A stretch of 64,000 bases of DNA from Aspidiotus rigidus. Lineage: Eukaryota; Arthropoda; Insecta; Hemiptera; Diaspididae. The stretch spans positions 3,084,001-3,148,000 of the forward strand of contig JAVHKY010000008.1 of NCBI GenBank assembly GCA_035079385.1, read 5' to 3'. This document shows positions 38,001 to 49,869 of this stretch, piece after piece (positions within the stretch are counted from its first letter, which is position 1; the number at the start of each line of letters is the position of its first letter). Under the pieces are notes generated by a model. That model was not told the origin of the DNA and made no database searches. It saw nothing but the letters and a program-made list of their open reading frames with translations. Both the position numbers and the translations under genes were made by a program.

Positions 38001-38990
38001 TTGCATTCACAAGCGTCTGAGCGCACACGTGTGCCTCGTATAGTTGCGATATTTTATCGTTACGAAAATGATAATAAAAAAATACGATGTCGGAACTTAG
38101 AGCAGACTCAGCGTCAGTCGATTCTCGAAGTCAGATTTTTTGGAGAACACGTGTACAACGAACACGGTATAGGAAGCAGAAGTTTCGATTCGCGAGAGCG
38201 AGCAAATTGGCCCGATTTTTCGTCGACGGGCGATCTCACCTAGGCCTCCGTACGATCCCTGTCCGTAATATCCGTGCACCGTAGTTAAGACTCGAGAATG
38301 GAGAACACGTGCAGCCACGTGTAACAGCTGACAATGAAAGAAACGGTAAATGTTACGTAGTAGGATACGAACGCCAGGCCAAGGGAGAGGCGGGTATCGA
38401 CTCTACGGCAGCTGTGCACCGCTCGTCCTGAATCGTACGCGTTGCATGTTTCATTGGTACATTTTGTCCATACCGCACTCCACGCAGAAGTGACAAGAGT
38501 GCCTACTCCGTATTTTCGCCACGATTCTAGAATACGGTCAGACGTATTCGTTCCGAACTGCAGTCCAGCTATGATGCATTCGGTTTTCTTTTCTAATTTT
38601 CGTTTGTACATCTGTGTATCCGTTGTGGGTCGCCGTGGCATTGCATCAATATTAGCCATTTCTCCATTTGTAGGTACCTTACCAACGGTAGACTAACGGT
38701 ATTCGTTCATGCGCGACTAACTCTTTTTCGGTATCCGAAATTGTCGACTTATTTCATGGCACGGCGCAACTCAACGGCTAGACGGCCAGACTTAATTTCA
38801 CTTTCTCGATGTTCGCGGATCTGTTGTTTTTTCTTCGTGCGGTGGAAATTTCGTTAAAATTGCCACACGCAGAAATACGTAAATTTTTATTCGTCTGGAC
38901 GGAATTTATTTTCACTCGTTGTTATACGCTAAAGGTTGTAGTCGGGTACGAAAGGTCGAATAACCCTCGTGGCATTCGTAACACAATCGT
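35100..38990. other. Non-coding stretch with CpG-richer part, no gene seen
   Basis: Small inverted words occur at 36404-36475 ('ggttcgcaaatggttctc' / 'aaaccatttgcaaaccga'). The part at 37600-39000 is richer in CpG and has several CACGTG boxes (near 38152, 38306 and 38318), which could mark a promoter or untranslated first exon. Overlapping ORFs on both strands there (38285-38659 -, 38442-38696 +) have no family support. Confidence 0.35.
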
Positions 38991-39383
38991 CGTACTTTCG
39001 AGACTTCGGTAGACGAATTTTTTCAAACTTCTAACTCCAGTCTTGCTCGAAAGAAACTCTTGACATAAGGAACTCGCAGTTTACTCCGTTCGCTGCCCGC
39101 GGCACGGATGAACCCTCTCCCCTTGACTCCATTCTCTGTAGAAATAATGTCTTAATATAAAACTCACTGAAAAACGACGGCTTCCGTAACGAAGTTGAAC
39201 GAGGGATGCAGGCAACCTGTTCTACTGTATCAGTCAAATTGGTTTTCGTTATATTTAGAATACAAGCAAGCCTAGACCTACGGTAGTATAAAGCTAATGT
39301 AAAGGAGGCCTAGACCTACAATAAGCCTAGTATGAAATAGAACGTCATCAGTGACCTGGACTTATTTTAGAGACTTCGAAATA

Positions 39384-39895
39384 CAGTCCACTCTCGATTT
39401 AACGAACGTCGATTTAACGAGAAACGCGATTTAACGAAAAACGGGATTTAACGAAATAAAACTTTGTTCCCTTGAGAAAAACTCACTATAACGAAAAATT
39501 TGTACTCGATTTAACGAAATTTAATGTGCAAGCAATTTTGACAAAATTGCGATCAAGTTTGAGAAAAATTCAACCATTTTTTCTTGAAAGCGAAGTATTA
39601 AAAGTACAAAACTTCAACCATGACGAATTTGACAAAAATCTGAATCAATGGAAAGAAAATTGAACCAATTTTGACGAAAATAAAACAAATATTTTGAATA
39701 AATTTCAATTAAATTTGTAAAAAATTGCGTTTGAAGTACAAAACGTCAACTTTGACAAATTAGGAAATTCCGTTTAACGCAATTTAAAGAATTTTCTCTT
39801 CTCTTCTCGAATTAACAAATTTTGTTTTAACAAAAACTCGATTTAACGAATTTTTTCCTTGCTCCCTTGGCCTTCGTTAAATCGAGAGTGGACTG
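39384..39895. mobile_element. pogo/Tc1-mariner-like MITE, 512 bp, TA target site
   Basis: Begins CAGTCCACTCTCGATTTAAC and ends with its complement ('gttaaatcgagagtggactg'), flanked on both sides by TA (39382-39383 and 39896-39897). 'CAGTC.ACTCTCG.TTTAACGA' ends and TA duplication are typical of pogo-group Tc1/mariner elements. The first ~80 bp repeat 'gatttaacgaaa' several times, possible transposase-binding sites. No transposase ORF, so non-autonomous. Confidence 0.85.
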
Positions 39896-40012
39896 TATAT
39901 AGTTTGGGAGTCGAAATTACCTCCTATATCGGCTGCATCTGGTTTGCGGCCCTACTAAAATTAAACAAATATCCAGTTTGCGGCCCAATTGAGATGAAAG
40001 TTAGGACCATAG

Positions 40013-40185
40013 AAAATTCAAAGTTTATTTTTACAAATCACCGCATATAAATTTATACCGAGCGCTTTCAACTAACGTCATCTTCCGGGTGGTTGCTTTT
40101 TGTCCACCCGGAAGATGACGTTAGTCGAAAGCGCTCGGTATAAATTTAAATATGCGGTGATTTGTAAAAATAAACTTTGAATTTG
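40013..40185. mobile_element. Near-perfect hairpin element, 173 bp
   Basis: Arms of about 80 bp with very few mismatches: 'aaagtttatttttacaaatc', 'accgagcgctttc', 'acgtcatcttccgggtgg', then the complement. The loop 'ttgctttttgt' is only ~11 bp. It would form a long stem in RNA or single-stranded DNA. No ORF. Confidence 0.85.
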
Positions 40186-40639
40186 TCATAATGAACCGTA
40201 ATTTTATAGAGAAACGTGTTTCAGACACCATAGAAAATATTGAGTGATTGGCCCCTGCAGGAGTTTCGTCTGCCACCAGTATGCCAATGGTGACGTACTT
40301 CCCATGATTCCCCTTGTGCTTTAACAAGACCAAATGAAATGTGAATCAAAAGTAATATTGTACTTTAATTTCTCATAGTTTCTCAGTTGGTCCCCTAAAT
40401 GTGTGTTTGTACTCTTATTTCATGATTTTTTTTTGAAGTATGTCAAAAATGTATAGTAAGAGGGAGGCTAAATTGCGTATTGTAGACAATTACGTTATTC
40501 ACTCTAATATTTTGTAATTTCTTGACTACAGTTTTACTGACAATGTATACGCTGCAATAATTTTCAAAGAGAATATGTATTTTTTTGGACGCAACTTTGA
40601 CACTGTTTCAATTTTTTCGGCTGCAACTTGGACAGTGGG

Positions 40640-41760
40640 TGGGACGCAAACTGCCAACACCCCCTATATCGCATATAGCTCGAGAGTCAAAATTTTAACA
40701 GAGCACCTGTTCTATGGTTTTTTTTTGAGAAATCTGCCGTGCACAGTGAGCCGTACACCGCGCCGTGCGCCGTCCAACAATAAACTTGGAAAAATTTCGA
40801 CCCTCGAGCCATATATTGTGATAGGTGATGGATTTAGAAAAATGTCGCTTCTGGTGCCATATATGATAGGAGGGGGACTTGAAAATATATGATAGGTGAG
40901 GGACTTAGAAAAATTTCCGCTCCTACCATATTATATAGCTCAGAAGTCGAAATTTTCCCAAGTCCCCCTCTTTTATTTTGGGTTCTCTTGATAATGGTTA
41001 CGAGGTAACCGAAACGTCGAAATAAAAATTTTTGTCTTTTTAAGGAATGCGGGCAAAGCCTAAGTGTTTTCTATTTTATCATATTAGGATAGAGAGTAAA
41101 AATTTTTCCAAGTCCCTTTCTAAAGTAGGTCCAGATCACTGATGACGTCCTATTTCATACTAGGTTTATAGAAGGTCTAGGCCTCCTTCAGACTAGCTTT
41201 ATCCTAGGTCTGGGCTTGGTTGAATTCTCAATACCCAAACCAAGTTGACTCATAGAACAGGTTCCCTGCGTTCCTCGTTCAAGTTCGTAATTTCTAAGTT
41301 TCCCTCCTATCATATATGTATAGCTCAAGAGTCGAAATTTTTCCAAGTTCACCTCCTATTATATATAGCTTAGAGGTCGAAATTATTCCAAGTCCCTCTC
41401 CCATCATATGTAACTCAAAGGCAAAATTTTTCCTAGTTTTTCGCCGGATGGCGCACGGTGATTTTCTCAAAAAAAAAACCATAGAACAAGTTCCCTGTTG
41501 AAACTGACCTGTGACGTCACAGGCCCCGCCTCAGGCTATATATGATAGAAGGTCGACCTCTAAACGACCTTGATTTTTTTCGACCCTCCCTCCCTCCCGT
41601 CATCAAACTGTGACTTCATAAGCTCCGACCCCAAACTATATATGATGGGAGGGAAAAATTTCGAGGTCCGAGCTTTACCGGCCGGCCGACGACGGACGTT
41701 TTCTCAAAAAAAAAAACCCTGATAAAAAGTTTCCCTGTCAAAAATGTTGATAAAGAAGGC
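40640..41760. repeat. Copy of the AACAGGGAACCTGTT-ended repeat family
   Basis: The left end at about 40690 ('aacagagcacctgttctatgg', then 'gagaaatctgccgtgcac') is inverted relative to the right end at 41430-41500 ('cgccggatggcgcacggtga', 'catagaacaagttccctgtt'). Between them are degenerate 'ctcgagctatatatgatagg' units in both directions. The segment from 41500 to 41760 continues with 'gtgacgtcacagg' and 'gccggccgacg' words as in 8860-9500. Confidence 0.75.
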
Positions 41761-41822
41761 TATATGTCCTCTCTCTCCTCTCCCTCCATCGAATCATTAC
41801 TCTTTAATGAACAATGCCAACT

Positions 41823-42140
41823 ATAAGAAAGTCACGCGCACGATAACGCAATTTCAGGCTCGGACCCCAGCACAAAAACATGCACTAGTCAAAAAAATTC
41901 TGGGACTGAAAGCATAAGAATTTTTTGATTTTCCAGCCAACAAGAGTGGTCGATTTTGAAGAACGAATAGGATCGACTATATTCCCGGAAGTCGATATTT
42001 CTGTTAGTATTACCACTCTTGTTGGCTGGAAAATCAAAAAATTCTTATGCTTTCAGTCCCAGAATTTTTTTGACTAGTGCATGTTTTTGTGCTGGGGTCC
42101 GAGCCTGAAATTGCGTTATCGTGCGCGTGACTTTCTTTAT
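41823..42140. mobile_element. TIR element with identical ~122 bp arms, 318 bp
   Basis: The left arm ('gaaagtcacgcgcacgataa' through 'ttccagccaacaagagtgg') and right arm match without a mismatch over about 122 bp. The unpaired centre is about 60 bp and itself has short inverted words ('cgattttgaag', 'gaagtcgata'). Identical arms mean recent activity or gene conversion. No ORF. The outermost bases ('ataagaaag' / 'ctttctttat') are nearly paired; the target duplication is unclear. Confidence 0.85.
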
Positions 42141-42568
42141 ACTCACTATAAGCCTACGAGGTCTACACTAGATGTACTAAGCAGGTCAACCTGCGATATT
42201 GCATCTGTACAACCGTCATGTTTCAAGGAGTGTAACACTTTCATACTATACTAGCCTATTCAGTATAGCCTATTACAGCCAGCAGATTGTATGTTGTATT
42301 TATGAACTTAGTATACTGATATGCATGTCAGGTTATGCAGAAAACATGATGTCATAAAATCCGTTAGAGCAAGGAAATAAGAAAAATTAGGTGCCAGGCA
42401 GCGGGGTCTCCCGAAAATTTTTCCACGTCCTCCCCCCTCTTCGTGACGTCATTACCTTCGGGCCGCTCGCGGACGAAAATTTCTGAAAGTACCCCCATCA
42501 AAAAGGGATAACGAGTTCCCTGCTCAAAGATGTTGAGGTAGGAAAGTTGAAAATACGGATATATTAGA

Positions 42569-42637
42569 GCCAGTGGCCGAGCAGTTGAATCGCGGACTTT
42601 AATTCGGAGGTACATGGCTTAAACCTCGTTACTGGCA
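42569..42637 (+). repeat. tRNA-like sequence, possible SINE head
   Basis: The sequence has a tRNA layout: start 'gccagtggccgagcag', with an A-box-like 'tggccgagcagttg' as in tRNA-Leu/Ser; B-box-like 'ggcttaaacctc'; and an end 'tactggca' that pairs with the start. It is short for a class II tRNA and the B-box is off consensus, so it is not a working gene. The following ~200 bp may be the body of a tRNA-derived SINE. Confidence 0.4.
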
Positions 42638-42959
42638 GGGCACGAAGATATCCTTATTGACAACTTTTTGGCTTCTGATTATCTTTGTGAACAATTTCTG
42701 TTAATTGCACACTCCTGGCTATTTCGGAGGCTTCTCTTGGCATCAGCCTTCTATGGCCTTCGTTATTTTTCCCCTAGCGCCGGTGATCGCGTGGTTTCTG
42801 ATTCAAAGGTACCTCGTCGCTGGCGCGAAAGAGAATATCCAAATTTTCAACTTTACCACTTCTCCGAAGTTCATCAGAACCTCCACAGTTTGGAGAACAC
42901 AATTTCCCAGAAGGACGACGGACCTCGGACGCTATTCCGAAACATGCTCTCCCTCCTAT

Positions 42960-44270
42960 TTAAGAAAAATGACGGCTTCCTTAACGAAGTTAAACGAGGA
43001 ACGCAGGGAACCTGTTTTATGATTCGAATGAGATTTGGTATTGAAAATTCAAGGAAGCCTAGATCATATATAGCTCGACAGTCGAAATTTTTCTAAGTCC
43101 CTCTCCTATCATATATGGCTCGAGAGTCGAAATTTTAACAGGGAACCTGTTTTATGGGGGGCTATTTGAGAAATCTGCCGTCCGCCGTCCGCCGTGCGCC
43201 GTCCAGCGAAAAACTTAGAAAAATTTCGACTCTCGAGCTATATATGATAGGAGGGGGACTTAGAAAAAATTTCGACTCTCGAGCTATAGATGATAGGAGG
43301 GGAACTTAGAAAAATTTCGACTCTCGAGCTATATATGATAGGAGGGGGACTTAGAAAAATTTCGACTCTCGAGCTATAGATGATAGGAGGGGGACTTAGA
43401 AAAATTTCGACTCTCGAGCTATATATGATAGGAGGGGGACTTAGAAAAATTTCGACTCTCGAGCTATATATGATAGGAGGGGGACTTAGAAAAAATTTCG
43501 ACTCTCGAGCTATATATGATAGGAGGGGGACTTAGAAAAATTTCGACTCTCGAGCTATATATGATAGAAGGGGGACTTAGAAAAATTTCGACTCTCGAGC
43601 CATATATGATAGGAGGGGGACTTAGAAAAATTTCGACTCTCGAGCTATATATGATAGGAGGGGGACTTAGAAAAATTTCGACTCTCGAGCTATATATGAT
43701 AGGAGGGGGACTTAGAAAAAATTTCGACTCTCGAGCTATATATGATAGAAGGGGGACTTGGAAAAATTTCGACTCTCGAGCTATATATGATAGGAGAGGG
43801 ACTTGGAAAAATTTCGACTGTCGAGCTATATATAATCTAGGCTTCCGTGAATTTTCAATACCAAATCTCATTCGAATCATAAAACAGGTTCCCTGCGTTC
43901 CTCGTTTAACTTCGTTAAGGAAGCCGTCATTTTTTTCTAAGTCCCCCTCCTATCATATATAGCTCGAGAGTCGAAATTTTTCTAAGTTCCCTTCCTATCA
44001 TCTATAGCTCGAGATTCGAAATTTTTTCTAAGTCCCTCTCCTATCATATATGGCTCGAGAGTCGAAATTTTTCCAAGTTCCCCTCCTATCATATATAGCT
44101 CGAGAGTCGAAATTTTTCTAAGTCCCTCTCCTATTATATATGGCTCGACGGTCGAAATTTTTCTAAGTTTTTCGCTGGACGGCGCATGGCGGACGGCGGA
44201 CGGCGCACGGCAGATTTCTCAAATAGCCCCCCTTAAAACAGGTTCCCTGTTAAAATTTTCCCGCTAAAAC
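42960..44270. repeat. Large composite palindrome built around a 45-bp minisatellite
   Basis: Two nested inverted pairs are visible. 42970-43066 ('cttccttaacgaagttaaac', 'gcagggaacctgttttatga') is inverted at 43838-43930. 43132-43211 ('aacagggaacctgttttatg', 'ccgtccgccgtgcgccgtcc') is inverted at 44155-44250. The flanks inside (43066-43115 and 43935-44160) contain the 45-bp unit in reverse orientation. The best-preserved member of the family in this window. Confidence 0.85.
43228..43835. repeat. 45-bp minisatellite, ~13.5 units
   Basis: The unit starts 'gactctcgagctatatatga', then 'taggagggggacttagaaaa' and 'atttc'. A few units are 46 bp or differ at one or two bases. Since 45 is a multiple of three and the unit lacks stops, it yields long repeat ORFs on both strands (15-residue period 'SPPPIIYSSRVEIFL'). 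These are artefacts. Units abut without spacers, so it is not a CRISPR array. Confidence 0.95.
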
Positions 44271-44279
44271 TGTGCAATA

Positions 44280-46090
44280 GCATAACGAAGATTCAAACAA
44301 GGGGTACTCGAACCCCTGAAATTTAATCAAAACACAAGCAAAAAATTGAAATAAAATTTGAATTAAGCAGATTTGGCTTTTTGATATCCCATGAATGATG
44401 TTCACAAACAAAAATTCTTCAAATTAGATGAGATGAAAAAATCTTTAAGGGTTATTCCAAGTTTTTCATTTTTCCTGCTAATCCAAATTTCGCAAAAACA
44501 CCATTTTCGGTGAACGAATCTCGCGCATAGTTAGCGATCCTAGCGGTTGGCTGGCCCGAATATCCCACCCTTTCTAATTCAAACGCTTTCATATGAGGTC
44601 CCCTCTTATTGAGGCGCTCTTATCGAGAGAAGTGTTCTGCGTGTTCTGCGTGTATACTTGTAATTTTTCTAAGATTTCAAGAATACTTAATAATGGCGTA
44701 TTTTTTGCCCGTACGGATACATCCGACGCCAATGCTTTGAAATTTAGTAACTACAGTATATTAATAAATATTACGACGCGATAAAAAACGATAAAACAGT
44801 ATAGAGTTTCAGCTACCTATTACGGTATTATCAGGTGTTAATTATGTTAAGCGTCATAGCTGAAACCGTTGTATGGTATTTCTAATTTTATCATCGTGAT
44901 AAGTACCAACTTATTATGAACGCTACGATCACAAAATTGAGTTTGCGCACTCGCGGTATATTACATCTGATTCAATTAAAATGATCTGAAAGTATGTCCT
45001 TACGTCTGAGAAAAAGGGTTAACGAACTTACGTAATGAGGTGAACGGAGGTATTGTATTAATTAGGATGTTTTTCGAGCAAGAATAACGTTCTTTTTGAC
45101 AAATTACGACAACTTCTTGACTGGTGAAAAATACCAACCAGGAAACTAGGCATATCTATAAGTACCTTTCCATCAGAATCACAAATTTCTGAAAAAACAA
45201 CTATTTCTCAAGACTGAACGTTTGGTGAAGGTATACGAAAAAATCTTTCCATAAGATTGGAATTTGAAACCTATTTCCAGTTCCCCCTCGATCGCACGAA
45301 ATAATGTCAACTTTTCGGATTCACAATTTCAATAGGACGATGAGATCGGTGGGTAGTGCATGGAAAATTTATGCGCAAAAGGCCGAATTTTTCGAAATCG
45401 TAAACACGTAGGGAAATTTCCATTTCACCACGCGAGGACAAAATTTCGTTGCTTATTCCGCTTGTACGAAAAGAGCGGTTTTCACAATGTTATGACGGCC
45501 GTGCGCGCTAATTCCATTACGAAATACAAGTGAGAGATTGTCAACACATACCTAAATTGACAAATGACCACTGGCACTTAATTTTTTTTTGCGGTCAACC
45601 ATCTTCTACTTCGCGGTGAAGTCTTTTCGTATACCCAAGTGTATATGTAAAATTCTCTTTCATTTCCTGCACAATGCAGCAGAAAGGCCGGAAAGTTTTC
45701 CATTCGTGCATGACGAATTATTCCCACTAGGTACGGCGCTCTATCTCCAAAGAGGATGACGTCACGACCTGATTTTCATGCGTTGATTCATGTGTACGAT
45801 TGTATAGGGCACATGCAATGGCGTATACAGACACGTGTATGGCGTGACGATGGATCGCGCATTCTTTCGAAGATTTGAATGCAACACTCGGTAATAAATT
45901 TTTTCAACGCTATTCGTGAAAGGCTTGAACACTTTCGCGTGAAAGTTCGACCCATTCAAGAAGCAGACATCATTAAATCGTTTTTTTGTGGTCTTATTGA
46001 CGCAGTTTTTCGTTTGAAGCCCACGTGTCAAACTGACTCAGATACATCGAATTTCAGTTCCTCTAGAATAAAACTTCCTCGATGCTAATT
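44280..46090. other. No gene seen
   Basis: Ordinary AT-rich sequence. ORFs such as 45879-46088 (+) and 45762-46031 (-) overlap each other and lack splice sites or motifs. A B-box-like word is present on the - strand near 44297, without the rest of a tRNA. Confidence 0.4.
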
Positions 46091-46095
46091 TTTAA

Positions 46096-46226
46096 GTCCG
46101 CTCCACTTCTACAAATTACTGTAATAACCTTAAGCCATCTAATAACAACTTTGTACAATTAAAGATCAAATGGAGCTGATGACCCGTATGCGTAGTCGCA
46201 TAGCTCCCTAATAAAAAAAAAAAAAA
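46096..46226 (+). mobile_element. Solo LINE 3' end with poly(A)
   Basis: It matches 3645-3760 ('ctacaaattactgtaataac', 'gccatctaataacaac', 'gatgacccgta') and ends in A20 or more. It contains only the last few codons and the 3'UTR, a typical extremely 5'-truncated retrocopy. Confidence 0.75.
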
Positions 46227-46984
46227 AAAAAAAAAGATCGGATAAGATTTTCAGCTTCGTCGTATTGAGTGCGTTTACATGTACTCGTACGTGTTTTCAA
46301 TAGTTGTTCAACTTTGTACTGATCAAAAGAAACCGTAAAAATATGATCTATGATCAAATAAGAAGTATCGACTCTAAAATAAACTATTTTTCAAGGTTAA
46401 TTTTCTCTGTTGATTAGTAGGTCTGTTTGGAGGAATCAAAATTTAAGAATCCCTCTCCCCTTCAAACGTCAAAAATTTCTAAGGCTCACTCGGTAAGCAT
46501 ATCAATTCAAGACGTCGATTTGACAATAAATCCACCCCGAATCGACTCGTCATTTTAACCAAAAATAGACGCGAAGTTGATGTGGGTGTTTCCAGCCAAA
46601 TTTTGACTGCAAATAGACCAACAATGCACAAAATTCGACTTAAAATCGAAGCCGTTTGGTTGACGCCAAAAAGTGAGTCAATTTCCAGTATTTAATTTCA
46701 ATGTGAACTGAAATTCGATATCGATTAAGAATCTGTTTTACGATCGACGTCGACATCGCGTTAATTGTAAGTAAACAATCTGAAAAGGATTTGTTTTGAG
46801 ACGATGTACCCGATGTTGACCACAAAAAAGACTGGATAAACCAAAAAATTAAGGAATGTAATTTCAAAGAAACAATTAAGTATATCCTCTAAATTATTCA
46901 TGAAAAAGTAATTTCTAATTGACATTGCTTTCGATGTACCTTACTTCTGTGGATTTTTTGGAATGATATGACGTTCTTCAAAGA

Positions 46985-47790
46985 TCTAATTTGCAAATTT
47001 GTGTCTGGCTTTTGACTGTGAATTTTAGAATCCAATGGGGCGAATTCGTGTCTAGGTCTCGACCTGTAGATTTTTAAAAACCGAATAGCGAATTGGTAAC
47101 TGGGTTTCGACCAGTAGATTTTCCAAGGATTCAATGGCGAATCCATGTCTAGGTTTCGACTTATCGATTTCGGAGGACCATTGGCAAATTCGTGTCTGGG
47201 TCTCGAATTGGGGATTTCCAAGAACCCACTCACGAATTCTCGTCTGGGTCCCGAATTTTGGATTTCCAGAAACCCAATGGCGAATTCGTGTCTGATTTCG
47301 ACTTGTGGGTTTTCAAGGATTTAATGGCGAATTTCTGTGTGGGTCTCGACTTGTAGATTTCCAAGGACCATTGGAAAATTCGTGTTTGGATTCTCACTCG
47401 TCGATTTACAAAAACCCAATGGCGAATTCGTGTCTTGGTTACAACATGTGGATTTTCCAAGGATTTAGTTGCGAATTTCTGTCTGGTTCTCGACTTGTAG
47501 ATTTCCAAGGACGATTGGCGAATTTGTGTTCGGGTCTCGACTTGTGGATTTTCAAGAAGCCACTGACGAATTCGTGTCCGGATTTTAAAATGTAGATTCC
47601 TAGAAACGCAATGATGAATTCCTGTCTGGGTCTCGAATTGTGGATTTCCATGGACCATCGGTGAATTCGTGTCTGGGTTTCCACTCGTAGATTGTTCAAA
47701 GATTCAGATGCGAATTTGTATCTACGTCTCAACTGGTGGCTTTTTAAAAGCCCAACGACGAATTTGTGTCTGAGTCTAGACTCAAAATTT
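46985..47790. repeat. 48-bp minisatellite, ~16-17 degenerate units
   Basis: Unit type: 'cgaattcgtgtctgggtctc', 'gacttgtagatttccaag', 'gaccattgg'; observed spacings are 47-49 bp. Copies differ at 15-25% of positions, so it is older than the 45-bp array. The three-fold period produces long ORFs in both directions (47230-47658 -, 47439-47837 -, 47305-47595 +), which are not genes. Confidence 0.9.
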
Positions 47791-47799
47791 ATCGTTCTG

Positions 47800-49860
47800 C
47801 AGTGACCGCGAAATGTGCGCTCAACAGTGATCCACAACTGAACAGATCTTTCACGATCGAAATACCATTTTTTATTACTGCCGTTTCGACACTAATGGCA
47901 TTTTTCGATCGCCAACTCTAGACTTCAAGAGAAAACGTTGAGAACGCGTGTCGACGTTCGGTATTACAAGCATTAATCACGCACACATTTTTGTTTTGGT
48001 AAATTTAAAAATTGTGGGCATCGTTATCTGACCATTGCCGCGTTGGTTAAACGCAATTGTAATTTCCAATAGGTTTCATTATAATACACGCATTTTATCT
48101 GCGAGTGGCGAATTCCCAAAATATATAAGATTCTAAAAGTCCATCAGGTACTGGGGGGGGGGGGAGTGGGCGCAATTTACATCGACTTTAGATTAACGTG
48201 AAAAACGAATTGACGCGGTTCATAATTTGTCGACTTGATATCAAAGTCGGTAAAGTTTGAACTGAGGATTCCGACATCAATTTGACGTCGATTCAAAGTT
48301 AACCAGGTTACATTTATCGAGCACAATACCGACGCCAATTCGGCGTAAACGGAAGAATCGGTCTTAAAGAACATCCACTTACGACCCCTCCGTCAAATTC
48401 ACCAAATTCGAAGCACTTCTTAGGCGTACGTCGCAGCAGTGTAGAGTGCAAATTTGTTGACTATTTTCAGCTGTAGCAAAGTCAGAAAAATTTTCCATAC
48501 ACGGACGGGAGTTCGGGAAAAAATATGAGGACCAGAGGAAGTGGATTTCGTTTTGTTGGAAAAAAGGGGGCGGGGATAATACAAGCGATTCAATAGAAAT
48601 GGACCGGGAAACATGAGAAACGATGTTCACTAACATTTTTTCCATCTGCTAAGGACTGAAATTCGGTATTTCAAGTACCCGGAAGAAACAAGTTCCTACC
48701 CCGCCCCTCTTCTCTGATTTTTTTCAAATCAAATTCAAATATTCTCAAGTACTTGGATTTTTAAAGTCTATAGTCACCGAGTAAAAAGGAAGTAAGTTTG
48801 TAATAGAGACAAGAGACTTAAAAAATCTGTTGCATAACCCTCCTTCAGCCCCACTCGTCCATCATCAGAAATCTTGATTAGCATAATCAAGAACTTAGAG
48901 TAGACCGAACTTTTAATTTTTAGAATCTGCTGAGGACACGCGATTTTCCCTAATAGAAAAATTCAGGTACGTAAAGAGGTGACAAATTGTTCCTGAGATT
49001 GTGATATAGAGTAAAACATTTTTATAGATAGAAGCTCTCTCAAAATTATACCGCGAATAAAGACTGGAAAAGCATGAATGAGTGACCGTGATACCTAAGC
49101 CATATTTTTGTCTACATTCTCCCATTCAAAAAATTGTAATCAAAGTGATTGAAATTTTAGGCCTTCTAATTTGTGAACTTTTTTCCAGAAATTCATCTAA
49201 TTTCCGGTGGCGTAGCCTGGAGGGAGGGAGTTAGGATCTCGAACTGGAAAATTTGCCTTGAAATACCATCAGAATTACGAAAAAGGGTGTAGTATTTCGG
49301 ATTACTTATCCACGTATACCAGAAAGTATGCCTTTACTGTACAGGAAAACGATATAAAAAGAAACATTTTAGCAAACTTTAAGGATTTTATGAACTTTGT
49401 CCAATTAACTCGGCTGCCTAAGCCTTTTTCTGCTCAATCTTTCTTTCTTATCGGAAATTTAAATAAGTTGTTAAAGAATTGGGCCTTTCAATTCGTGAAC
49501 TCCAAGGAATATTCATAAAAGATCAGTATTTAATTACATCCATCGTGAAAAAGGGGTATAAAAGAATACATAATTTATGTCAGAATAATTAATCTACATG
49601 TATTTTAATTTTAGACGGGTATTTTACTCAGCGGACTGAAAAGCTAACGGAACGTAGACTCGTGCCTCGAGTCTCTTTCTAGAATATTCCACCCCTTTAA
49701 CTAAAGGTTGTCTGTATTTTCCCACGCACACACGTGAATCACATTTTGACGTCAGATTAAACCAAATGACCCAATTCTATTAATAAAAATCGTCCGCAAC
49801 GGAGTATACCAGTCGTTGAATTTCGTTTTACGGTCTAAATTTCGACAACAAAAGAAATAA
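47800..49860. other. No gene seen; likely intronic
   Basis: Contains a G11 run near 48152 and short ORFs only. It lies downstream, on the - strand, of the start exon at 49870-50023 and so may be its first coding intron. Confidence 0.35.
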
Positions 49861-49869
49861 CGTGCTTAC

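Noticed and set aside
38285..38696. Overlapping ORFs on both strands
   Set aside because: They mirror each other in a CpG-richer stretch and have no domain or splice support.
42668..43096. 142-codon ORF
   Set aside because: Its second half runs into the AACAGGGAACCTGTT repeat family and its first half lies beside a tRNA-like SINE candidate; no protein motif.
43228..43835. CRISPR-like array
   Set aside because: Units abut without unique spacers, and the DNA is from an animal.
43464..43962. Long ORFs on both strands (138 and 148 codons) with 15-residue repeats
   Set aside because: They are translations of the 45-bp minisatellite; open in both directions and with no non-repeat domain.
44285..44310. 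tRNA gene on the - strand (B-box-like word)
   Set aside because: No A-box, no acceptor stem.
47230..47837. Repeat ORFs of 132-142 codons
   Set aside because: They follow the 48-bp minisatellite period on both strands.
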